Shown in pieces: positions 1 through 5,810 of a DNA stretch of 6,872 nucleotides. The stretch is from an uncultured Bermanella sp. (lineage in GTDB: Bacteria; Pseudomonadota; Gammaproteobacteria; Pseudomonadales; Oceanobacteraceae). How positions within the stretch are numbered: position 1 is the first letter of the stretch; each line of letters starts with the position of its first letter. The translations under genes and the position numbers were made by a program. The notes beneath the pieces are model-generated. The model had not been told where the DNA came from. It saw only the letters and a list, made by a program, of their open reading frames with translations, and made no database searches. The stretch lies in the NCBI GenBank assembly GCA_913054445.1, contig CAJXIK010000111.1, positions 1 to 6,872 of the forward strand, read 5' to 3'.

Positions 1-40
1 TAATGAAAAAAGATCAATAGTCGAGAATATTAAATAACTT

Positions 41-153
41 AGCTTAGAGGTTTAGTGCTTCTATTTGAGGGTGTTTTTGGCATGGATGCCAAAATTAAGC
101 CTCCAGGGAAGGATTTACGGCGACCTCAAATAGAAGCACTAAACCTCTGAGCT
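41..153. repeat. Large imperfect palindrome / long-hairpin intergenic element
   Basis: Two 30-nt arms, 41-70 and 124-153, are exact reverse complements except at one pair (T45 opposite G149), which would be a G-U wobble in RNA. The 53-nt segment between them holds its own hairpin at 75-94: TTTTGGCAT and ATGCCAAAA separated by GG. A purine-rich stretch and the words GCCTCCAGGGAAGG and ATTTACGGCG follow. A transcript would fold into a 30-bp stem topped by a small secondary hairpin. There is no U-run after the stem, so it is not a standard intrinsic terminator. From unverified memory, the internal GGCATGGATGCC...CTCCAGGGAAGGATTTACGGCG string resembles a recurrent intergenic motif of marine gammaproteobacteria. 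It could be a mobile palindromic element, an RNA 3' end for a gene to the left, or a regulatory RNA. The structure is certain; the identity is open. Confidence 0.85.
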
Positions 154-221
154 GGCGGATAAATAAAATTATGTACTTTAATCTTTAATCCTCGATTTAA
201 AAAATCTGCAACAAAATTGTC

Positions 222-255
222 ATGTAACTTTTCTGTCACAAAATCTGCGTATCCT
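222..255 (+). promoter_or_regulatory. Candidate Pho box plus -10: PhoB-activated promoter of the TonB operon
   Basis: The 18 nt at 222-239, ATGTAACTTTTCTGTCAC, fit the Pho box layout of two 7-nt half-sites around a 4-nt AT-rich spacer. The second half-site, CTGTCAC (233-239), is a perfect match. The first, ATGTAAC (222-228), is weaker, but its TGTAAC lies exactly 11 nt, one helical turn, before TGTCAC. Ten nt after the box comes TATCCT (250-255), a 4/6 match to the -10 hexamer. Ten nt is also the box-to-hexamer distance in E. coli pstS and phoA, where PhoB stands in for a -35 element. Transcription would start near 262, giving a leader of about 60 nt before the first gene. A further TTGTCAT at 217-223 is out of phase. 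Only this one copy has been read by eye, so this is a good candidate and no more. Confidence 0.45.
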
Positions 256-322
256 AACCGTTATCAAAATGTCTAGAATTGGCTAAGGCCGGAATAAAAT
301 TGAAAGATTACAGGTACAGATC

Positions 323-1108
323 ATGCTCATAAACATCACCGCACGTTCCCTTTTGGCAGGGGCAATATTGTCTGCCACGGCATTAAATGTGAGCGCGACT
401 AACATGGACAGTGCCATCACTAAGGGCGTCGAACGTGTGGTACATGCACAAAAGGCGCAACAAAGAATAGATGCCGTCGATGCGCACACACGCAGCGCCG
501 AACGGGAGTACCGTGGGGTGCTAAAACAGGTCGAGGGCCTAACGGTTTACATTAGCCAGTTGGATAAACAGCTTGATGCACAACAACAAGAACAACAAAA
601 AATAAGCGATAGTATTCACCAAGTTTCCATCATAGAGCGACAAATTACTCCGCTGATGTTGCGCATGATCGACGCCATAGAGCAGTTTGTGCAGGTGGAT
701 GTGCCTTTCTTAAAGCAAGAGCGTGTACAGCGTATCACTAAACTTAAAGACCTGATGGCCCGTGCAGATGTCACCGTGGCAGAAAAATATCGTAAGGTCA
801 TGCAGGCCTACCAAACCGAGTTAGAGTATGGCCGAACCATTGAAGCGTACCGCGGCGAGATTCAAATAGATGGCCAAAATCGTGCTGTGGATTTCCTGCG
901 TACGGGGCGCATCTCTTTAACTTATCAAACACTGGACGGTAAGAAACAGGGTGTATGGGATAGTGCGAGTCAAGATTGGCAAACGCTGGATTCTGCCTAT
1001 AAGAGCAATATCAGCAAGGGCATTCGTATTGCCCGCGAGCAGACCGCACCGGGTTTAATCAAGGTGCCGGTGTCCGCGCCCACGCTTGCCACCCTGGAGA
1101 TAAAATAA
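323..1108 (+). CDS. DUF3450 family secreted coiled-coil protein, first gene of TonB2-type operon
   Basis: A 261-residue protein of the DUF3450 family, whose members usually sit first in TonB-ExbB-ExbD clusters of gammaproteobacteria (VC1548 in V. cholerae, from memory). Residues 1-25 form a signal peptide with a hydrophobic core and a likely cut after VSA, so the mature protein should be periplasmic. Residues of about 30-110 are rich in Q, E, K and A and read as a long coiled coil, including QQQEQQK. The remainder is a mixed domain with the family-like stretches FLRTGRISLTYQTLDG and WQTLDSAYKSNISKGIRIA. The length is normal for the family. The ATG at 323 is preceded by AGG (312-314), a weak ribosome site, and is the only start that keeps a full signal peptide. 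The TAA stop overlaps the next ATG by one base, so the two are probably translationally coupled. The biochemical role is unknown; I infer a periplasmic partner of the TtpC extension. Confidence 0.9.
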   Translation: MLINITARSLLAGAILSATALNVSATNMDSAITKGVERVVHAQKAQQRIDAVDAHTRSAEREYRGVLKQVEGLTVYISQLDKQLDAQQQEQQKISDSIHQVSIIERQITPLMLRMIDAIEQFVQVDVPFLKQERVQRITKLKDLMARADVTVAEKYRKVMQAYQTELEYGRTIEAYRGEIQIDGQNRAVDFLRTGRISLTYQTLDGKKQGVWDSASQDWQTLDSAYKSNISKGIRIAREQTAPGLIKVPVSAPTLATLEIK

Positions 1109-2508
1109 TGAAATTTAATTGTCTTAATTCTGCGCGTCAGTTTTCTGTAAAAATATTGGCAACGGCCTGCGTGACCCTGTCCTGCATGGTGCCGGTTGAA
1201 GCCGAAACATTAAACATGGACGAGCTACTAAATTTAGTGGAGCAGGGCCAGGCGCGTGATGATCACCAGCTAAGCACCCGCCTAAAGAAATTTAACATCG
1301 CCAAATTCGATCAGCAGCGTTTGCTGAATGAAGCCCATGGTCAGCGCACCGAACTGGAACTTCAAAGTGCACAAAAAGAAGCCTCATTTGCCAAAAATGA
1401 ACAGCAAATAAGCCAGGCTCAAGAGCAGCTCAATGAACGCCTAGGTAGCCTTAAAGAAATGTTTGGGGTATTGCAGCAGGTGGCTGGGGATACTAAGGGT
1501 ATCTTCTCTGGCTCGGTGGTGAGTTCACAATTGCCAGGCCGCGAGAAATTTTTAAGTGATTTAATTAAGGTGGCGGGGTCATCTTCGCAGCTACCTTCCA
1601 TGGCAAACCTAGAGCAGTTGTGGTTCGAGCTACAGCGCGAGATGACCATGACGGGGGGCGTGGTTAAATATCAGGCAGACGTGGTGTTGCCCAGCGGTGA
1701 AACCGTTAATAAACAGGTGGTGCGCATTGGTGGCTTCAACGTGGTGGCCGACGGCAACTATTTAGTATGGGATACCGACACACAAACACTGGTGGCGTTA
1801 GAGCAGCAGCCGGGCAGTCGCTATAACCGTTCGGCGGCGGCACTAGAGCAAGAAAAATTTGCTCTAAGTGGCTTTTGGCTGGATCCCAGTCGCGGTCAAC
1901 TGTTGCAAATAATGGGGCAGAGTGCCGGTATCGGTGAGCGTATCACTCAAGGGGGCGTAGTCGGCTACATCATTCTGTGTCTGGCGGTCATCGGTGTCTT
2001 GCTAGCGTTAGTGCGCATGATTATTTTGGGCCGAGAAGCGGCGCGCATTAAAAAACAAATGCAAGACGATACTCCCAACAGCAACAATGCGTTGGGTCGA
2101 GTGATGGCGGTTTATCAGGCCAACATGAACAGCGACACCGAAACCCTAGAGCTGCATTTAGGCGAGTCCATCTCCATGGAAATACCGGCCCTAAGTCGCG
2201 GCATTAACTGGATAAAAATCATCTCTGTGGTAGCACCGCTACTGGGCTTGTTGGGCACCGTGACCGGCATGATAGATGTGTTTGAAACCATGGCGCTGTT
2301 TGGCACCGGCGATCCTAAATTAATGGCCGGTGGTATTTCACAGGCCCTGATCACCACCGTGTTGGGCCTAGTGGCCGCCATTCCATGTGTGTTCCTGCAT
2401 ACCGTGACCAATAACAAGAGCCGCGAGTTGATTCAGATTTTGCAAGAGCGTGCCACCGGTATCCTCGCGCGTAAGGCCGAACAGCAACACTTCGCAAAGG
2501 CGGCATAA
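1108..2508 (+). CDS. ttpC: TtpC-type ExbB: MotA/TolQ/ExbB proton channel protein with periplasmic N-terminal extension
   Basis: A 466-residue protein, about twice the length of a normal ExbB. Residues 1-32 look like a cleavable signal peptide (cut after VEA). Residues 37-125 are a Q/E/K-rich coiled coil and 140-270 a periplasmic domain. The MotA/TolQ/ExbB core follows: membrane helices at about 284-306, 370-392 and 412-432. The family signature APLLGLLGTVTGM (376-388) and pore-side threonines T384, T386, T416 and T417 are present. This matches TtpC of the Vibrio TonB2 system, which is needed in addition to ExbB2-ExbD2-TonB2. The periplasmic part probably contacts the DUF3450 protein or the TonB periplasmic segment. 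GGAG at 1096-1099 is a good ribosome site eight bases before the ATG at 1108, which overlaps the previous stop. The gap to the next gene is 3 nt. The alternative label is plain 'MotA/TolQ/ExbB proton channel family'. Confidence 0.93.
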   Translation: MKFNCLNSARQFSVKILATACVTLSCMVPVEAETLNMDELLNLVEQGQARDDHQLSTRLKKFNIAKFDQQRLLNEAHGQRTELELQSAQKEASFAKNEQQISQAQEQLNERLGSLKEMFGVLQQVAGDTKGIFSGSVVSSQLPGREKFLSDLIKVAGSSSQLPSMANLEQLWFELQREMTMTGGVVKYQADVVLPSGETVNKQVVRIGGFNVVADGNYLVWDTDTQTLVALEQQPGSRYNRSAAALEQEKFALSGFWLDPSRGQLLQIMGQSAGIGERITQGGVVGYIILCLAVIGVLLALVRMIILGREAARIKKQMQDDTPNSNNALGRVMAVYQANMNSDTETLELHLGESISMEIPALSRGINWIKIISVVAPLLGLLGTVTGMIDVFETMALFGTGDPKLMAGGISQALITTVLGLVAAIPCVFLHTVTNNKSRELIQILQERATGILARKAEQQHFAKAA

Positions 2509-2511
2509 CCC

Positions 2512-3033
2512 ATGTTTATGGATGCCTACGACCAGGTTTATTTGTTTACCGAGCGCGGCGGTGATGTGTTGTTCGCCATCCTCGGCATCATCTTGTTGTT
2601 GTGGTTTTTTATCTTCGAGCGCGTCGCGTACTTTAACTTTTCGCATAAATCGCTGCTAAATCGCACCGTGAAGGAGTGGAATGCGCGCCCAGAACGCACC
2701 AGCTGGCAGGCTCACCAAGTGCGTTATGACCTAGTGGCACAAGTCGAGATGGCCCTCGCCAGCAACACGCGCACCATTCAAATGCTGGTGAAGCTATGCC
2801 CACTGTTTGGTTTGCTCGGCACCATCACCGGCATGATAGAGGTGTTTGACGTGATGGCCTATATCGGCAGCGCCAGCCCGCGCGCCATGGCCTCGGGTAT
2901 ATCCAAGGCCACCATCCCCACGATGGCGGGCATGGTAGGCGCACTTACCGGCGTGTTTGCTATCTCCATGATTCAGCGTTATGTGCGTCGTCAAAAAGCA
3001 CAGCTGGAAGATCAATTAACTTTCGACCATTAA
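2512..3033 (+). CDS. exbB: ExbB: short proton-channel subunit of TonB motor (ExbB2-like)
   Basis: A 173-residue ExbB/TolQ-family subunit. The N terminus is short and periplasmic. Helix 1 spans about residues 18-36, followed by a cytoplasmic segment of only some 55 residues, helix 2 at about 92-112 and helix 3 at about 133-153. The signature CPLFGLLGTITGM (96-108) aligns directly with the one in the preceding larger paralogue, and threonines T104, T106, T134 and T137 lie in the two pore helices. It should form the pentameric ring around an ExbD dimer that carries protons inward. At 173 residues it is much shorter than E. coli ExbB (244), which is usual for ExbB2-type proteins. An AAGG about 11 bases upstream is a modest ribosome site for the ATG at 2512. 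A second ATG at 2518 is possible. It may rely on coupling with the upstream gene, 3 nt away. Confidence 0.94.
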   Translation: MFMDAYDQVYLFTERGGDVLFAILGIILLLWFFIFERVAYFNFSHKSLLNRTVKEWNARPERTSWQAHQVRYDLVAQVEMALASNTRTIQMLVKLCPLFGLLGTITGMIEVFDVMAYIGSASPRAMASGISKATIPTMAGMVGALTGVFAISMIQRYVRRQKAQLEDQLTFDH

Positions 3034-3078
3034 AGCGCTTGTTTAGCACCGCACAATGGTAAGACTGAGGAAAAAAAT

Positions 3079-3489
3079 ATGAGACGCGGATTTCAAAATC
3101 TGACGCCGGAAGCAGAAGAAGGTGAGATAGATGTTACCCCCATGTTGGATGTGGTGTTCATCATGTTAATCTTTTTTATCGTCACGGCCTCGTTTGTAAA
3201 AGAGTCGGGCATAGAAATAAATCGCCCAGATGCCGCGACTTCGGTGGCCAAACCCAAGGCGGGCATCCTCGTTGCCATCAATGAGAATGGCGAGGTGTGG
3301 ATCAACAAGCGCATGGTGGAAGTGGGCCAAGTACGGGCCAACATAGAGCGCCTGCATGCCGAAAATCCACAGGGCACGGTGGTGGTACAGGCAGATGAAG
3401 AAGCGAGAACGAAAACCTTAGTGGCGGTCATGGATGCGGCGCGTCAGGCGGGCATCTACGACATCTCACTGGCCACGCAGGAGCCCTAA
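3079..3489 (+). CDS. exbD: ExbD: proton-carrying stator subunit of TonB motor
   Basis: A 136-residue ExbD/TolR-family protein of normal length. A short cytoplasmic N terminus leads into EIDVTPMLDVVFIMLIFFIV (16-35), the hallmark of the family, with one membrane helix at about 22-40. D24 in this helix corresponds to the essential proton-carrying aspartate of E. coli ExbD (D25). The rest is the periplasmic alpha/beta domain, with the family pattern VVVQADEEARTKTLVAVMDAARQAG. It works inside the ExbB ring, coupling proton flow to TonB movement. The ribosome site is strong: GAGG at 3067-3070, eight bases before the ATG at 3079. The 45-nt gap before this gene is the only real intergenic space in the operon. 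The next gene starts 1 nt after this stop. Confidence 0.95.
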   Translation: MRRGFQNLTPEAEEGEIDVTPMLDVVFIMLIFFIVTASFVKESGIEINRPDAATSVAKPKAGILVAINENGEVWINKRMVEVGQVRANIERLHAENPQGTVVVQADEEARTKTLVAVMDAARQAGIYDISLATQEP

Positions 3490-3490
3490 A

Positions 3491-4138
3491 ATGCGCGAGC
3501 TATCACAGAGCCTAATAGCACGAATGGGGCTGGCACTATTGGCTGCGGTGGCGGTGACCTTCGCCGTATCGTTGCTGATGCAAGGCTTAATATCGTCGGG
3601 CGCTTCGGTGTTGGAAGATAACGGCTTAGACAAATTGGTGGACTTCGTTCACATCAAACAGGACGAAGACCTGCAAACCAAAGTACGCAAACCCAATAAA
3701 CCACCGGCTGCCGCCAAGGAACCAGCCAAGCCGCAGATGGCTAAACCTAGTGTGGACAGTACTCATGCCCGCAGTATGGACATGGGCAGCCTAGATCTTG
3801 CCGCCGATTTATCCATAGATGCGGGGCTGGGGGGCGGCGCAGGTGATGGCGAGTATCTGCCCATCGTGAAGGTGGCACCCCAGTACCCTAGGCGTGCCGC
3901 ACAGAAAGGCATCGAAGGTTATGTGGTGGTGGAATTTACCGTGAGCAAGCTGGGCACAGTGAAAGACGTGCGTGTGATCGAGGCGAACCCTGCCAATATA
4001 TTTAATCGTGCCGCCATCAGCGCCGCCAAAAAATTTAAGTACAAACCAAAAATAACCGACGGTGTGGCCAGCGATGTGACCGGTGTGCGCAACATCATTC
4101 GTTTTGAACTGGATAAAAGCAGCAGGAAGAGGGGCTGA
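3491..4138 (+). CDS. tonB: TonB family energy transducer (TonB2-like)
   Basis: A 215-residue TonB. One N-terminal membrane anchor spans about residues 12-33. A short Pro/Lys/Ala spacer follows at 67-86 (KPNKPP...KEPAKPQMAKP), then a Gly-rich link near 112-119. The TonB C-terminal domain covers about 121-208: VAPQYPRRAAQKGIEG contains the conserved QYP that touches receptor TonB boxes, followed by VVVEFTVSKLGTVKDV and ANIFNRAAISAAKKFKYKP. It spans the periplasm to pull on outer-membrane receptors. The reading frame is open upstream to 3434, but I place the start at the ATG at 3491. AGGAG (3479-3483) lies seven bases before it, translation there begins right at the anchor, and it avoids a 56-base overlap with exbD. 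The anchor has no histidine, unlike the SxxxH motif of E. coli TonB. The TGA stop overlaps the next ATG by one base. Confidence 0.93.
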   Translation: MRELSQSLIARMGLALLAAVAVTFAVSLLMQGLISSGASVLEDNGLDKLVDFVHIKQDEDLQTKVRKPNKPPAAAKEPAKPQMAKPSVDSTHARSMDMGSLDLAADLSIDAGLGGGAGDGEYLPIVKVAPQYPRRAAQKGIEGYVVVEFTVSKLGTVKDVRVIEANPANIFNRAAISAAKKFKYKPKITDGVASDVTGVRNIIRFELDKSSRKRG

Positions 4139-5475
4139 TGATTATGAAAAATAAATGTAACACTAGGCTTGGTGGTGTCTTGATGCTGGGGGTGGTGAGT
4201 CTGGTGCTCAATGTGGTGACGCCCGCCACGGTGGCGCATGCCCAGCAAGTAGTCACTGACGCGAAGCCGCAAATACAAGAAACAAAAAGTAAACGCAAGG
4301 TGCGACGTGCGCAAACCATGCGCGCAAAAATATTTAAGAAGCTCGATAATATTCGTGAGCTGGCCGATACCAAGCAATTTCCGGCAGCTCTCGAGGCATT
4401 AACCGCCCTGCAAAAAGTACGGCGCAATTCCTATGAAAAAGCCATGAGCTGGAACATGTTAGCTTATGTGCAATTTAGTCAGGAAAACTATGCTGAGGCC
4501 ATCGAGGCTTATGAGCAGGTATTAACCACCAAGAAACTAGCGGCCAGCCTAGAGCAGACGACCCTCTATAGCATTGCCAAATTGCACTTAGTGCAAGAGC
4601 AATATGCGGCGTCGCTAGCGGCGTTAAATAACTGGTTTGCGGTGGTGGATAAACCCAGCCCAGATGCTTATGTGTTGCGTGCGCAGATACATTATCAGCT
4701 ACAAAATCATAACGCCGCGCTGCCCGATATTAAGCACGCCATTGCCGTCACGAAAAAACTGGGTAAGCAACCACGGGAAAGCTGGTTACTGGTGGAGCGT
4801 GCGGTGTATTACAGCAACAAGGATTTTGTGGCCATGGAGCGTTGCCTAAAAGACTTGATTGGCGGATATGCGAAGCCCCAGTATTGGTTACAGTTGTCGG
4901 CGGTTTATGATGAACTGGGCCATCCAGAGAAAGCGTTGTCGGTACTCGAAAGCGCCTACGATCAAGCCTTGCTGAAAAAGCCATCCCAGGTGATTAGCCT
5001 AGCGCAGGCCATGTTGGCGCTCGATCTGCCTTATAAATCGGCTCGGGTGATGCTAGATGGCCTCAAGGCCGAGGTGGTTACCGCGAACGCGAGCAACCTC
5101 TCGTTGTTGGGCGATGCCCTCATGATGGCCAAGGAATACGAGCAAGCCATTAAAATCATGAGTCAGGCCGCCAGTCTCAGCCAAGCGCCCAAGGATCATT
5201 ATAAGTTGGCGCAAATTCATAGCGAGCGTCAGGAATGGCACTTGGCGCTAAAACAGGTTTCTAAGGCGCTTGGACATGATGCCTTTAAAGATGAAGATCA
5301 GGCGTTAGTGCTCAAGGGCCTAATATTGTTTAACTTGAATAAGTTAAATGCTGCCAGCGTGGCCTTCGAGATGGCGGCGCAATTCAAAGGCAGCAAAAAA
5401 TCTGCCATGCAATGGTTGGCCTATATAGAAGGCGAAAGCAAGCGTCGTGAATATATGGCACAGCAGGCTGGCTAG
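4138..5475 (+). CDS. Secreted TPR-repeat protein, last gene of TonB2-type operon
   Basis: A 445-residue protein. Residues 1-35 form a signal peptide with a likely cut after AHA, so it should be periplasmic. A basic linker follows (50-68, KSKRKVRRAQTMRAK), and then helical repeats fill the protein. TPR-like units are visible at about 100-133 (W-N-L-A-Y...Y-EAIEAYEQVL), 140-170, 174-205, 249-280 (LGHPEKALSVLESAY), 318-350, 353-384 and 388-418. TPR proteins end TonB2 clusters in Vibrio and relatives (VC1543, from memory). I infer a scaffold linking the inner-membrane motor to the cell wall or outer membrane, but the partner is unknown. Two starts are possible: ATG 4138, overlapping the tonB stop, and ATG 4144. 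AGGA (4124-4127) suits the first and GAGG (4129-4132) the second. An intrinsic terminator lies 45 nt after the stop. Confidence 0.9.
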   Translation: MIMKNKCNTRLGGVLMLGVVSLVLNVVTPATVAHAQQVVTDAKPQIQETKSKRKVRRAQTMRAKIFKKLDNIRELADTKQFPAALEALTALQKVRRNSYEKAMSWNMLAYVQFSQENYAEAIEAYEQVLTTKKLAASLEQTTLYSIAKLHLVQEQYAASLAALNNWFAVVDKPSPDAYVLRAQIHYQLQNHNAALPDIKHAIAVTKKLGKQPRESWLLVERAVYYSNKDFVAMERCLKDLIGGYAKPQYWLQLSAVYDELGHPEKALSVLESAYDQALLKKPSQVISLAQAMLALDLPYKSARVMLDGLKAEVVTANASNLSLLGDALMMAKEYEQAIKIMSQAASLSQAPKDHYKLAQIHSERQEWHLALKQVSKALGHDAFKDEDQALVLKGLILFNLNKLNAASVAFEMAAQFKGSKKSAMQWLAYIEGESKRREYMAQQAG

Positions 5476-5519
5476 TTTTTATAACGACTTAAAAATAATA
5501 ATACAAAATAATAAGACCT

Positions 5520-5550
5520 AACCGGATGGCTTGCCCCCTCTGGTTTTTTT
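5520..5550 (+). terminator. Rho-independent terminator of the TonB operon
   Basis: AACCGGA (5520-5526) pairs with TCTGGTT (5539-5545), with one G-U pair. After one mismatch, GG (5528-5529) pairs with CC (5536-5537), leaving a six-base loop. Seven T residues (5544-5550) run from the last two stem pairs onward. It lies 45 nt after the TPR gene stop and just before the repeat island, so forward transcription should end here. In the reverse direction the stem is followed by a mixed A/T tract without a clean T-run, so it is probably one-way. Confidence 0.75.
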
Positions 5551-5569
5551 GTTGGGCGCTAATTATTAT

Positions 5570-5736
5570 TATCGCGCACGGGGTGCGCTCGTGATTTTGC
5601 AGGGGCAGGGAGTTACCTATCGCGCACGGGGTGTGCTCGTGATTTTGCAGCGGCAGGGAGTTGTCTATCGCGCACGGGGTGTGCTCGTGATTTTGCAGGG
5701 GCAGGGAGTTACCTATCGCGCACGGGGTGCGCTCGT
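5570..5736. repeat. 48-bp direct tandem repeats, three full copies and a partial fourth
   Basis: Copies start at 5570, 5618 and 5666, exactly 48 bp apart, and a partial copy covers 5714-5736. Each begins TATCGCGCACGGGGTG and continues with a CTCGTGATTTTGCAG stretch, a GGCAGGGAGTT stretch and a short variable end. Copies 1 and 3 differ at one base. Copy 2 also has a G-to-C change at 5651 and GT for AC at 5663-5664. Copy 1 and the partial copy 4 contain the perfect small hairpin GCGCAC-GGG-GTGCGC; copies 2 and 3 have GTGTGC, which keeps pairing in RNA through a G-U pair. Because 48 is a multiple of three, both strands show an apparent open frame with a 16-residue period, but neither has an ATG start. 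These are not CRISPR repeats: there are no unique spacers. Confidence 0.9.
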
Positions 5737-5752
5737 ACGAGGCCACCCCGTG
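5721..5752. repeat. 32-bp near-perfect palindrome at the junction of the two repeat sets
   Basis: CACGGGGTGCGCTCGT (5721-5736) and its continuation through 5752 are reverse complements at 14 of 16 pairs. The mismatches are 5730/5743 and 5731/5742. The centre is the perfect 10-bp palindrome CTCGTACGAG (5732-5741). It arises where the last forward 48-bp unit meets the first reverse unit. With no loop, the DNA could extrude as a cruciform. Confidence 0.85.
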
Positions 5753-5810
5753 GCCGATGCCCAAAATACGAGTCCACCCCGTGGCCGATGCCCTAAATAT
5801 CCGTGGCCGA
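5739..5810. repeat. Inverted-orientation repeats of about 31 bp sharing the core of the 48-bp repeats
   Basis: CCACCCCGTGGCCGATGCCC occurs at 5743-5762 and again at 5774-5793, 31 bp apart, each followed by (A/T)AAATA. A decayed third unit, CCGTGGCCGA, is at 5801-5810. Read on the minus strand, the first full interval gives CACGGGGTGGACTCGTATTTTG, close to the CACGGGGTGTGCTCGTGATTTTG of the 48-bp units on the plus strand. The two sets therefore share a core but point in opposite directions and have different tails. GGCCAC-CCC-GTGGCC at 5741-5755 is a perfect small palindrome like the one in the 48-bp units. Confidence 0.8.

Noticed and set aside
217..223. TTGTCAT as an additional Pho half-site
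   Set aside because: It is 16 bp from CTGTCAC, not 11 or 22, so it is out of helical phase with the candidate box and overlaps it.
201..248. 9-bp direct repeat AAAATCTGC at 201-209 and 240-248
   Set aside because: Short, in AT-rich DNA, and the 39-bp spacing fits no regulator I can name; likely chance.
154..322. Fur box upstream of the operon
   Set aside because: No stretch resembles the GATAAT-type inverted hexamers; AT-rich words are present but without the needed symmetry.
3026..3060. Hairpin between exbB and exbD (ACCATT ... AATGGT)
   Set aside because: Only six pairs around a 23-base loop, no T-run, and it includes the exbB stop; too weak to call an attenuator or processing site.
3434..3490. 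Longer TonB start at 3434
   Set aside because: It adds 19 basic, non-TonB-like residues inside exbD. ATG 3491 has AGGAG seven bases upstream and begins directly at the membrane anchor.
3919..4427. Minus-strand open frames across the tonB/TPR junction (up to 152 residues)
   Set aside because: They are antisense to two well-supported genes, have low-complexity His/Cys-rich translations and no recognisable domain.
5570..5810. CRISPR array
   Set aside because: The repeated unit is continuous with no unique spacers between copies; successive 48-bp units are almost identical over their whole length and no cas gene is nearby.
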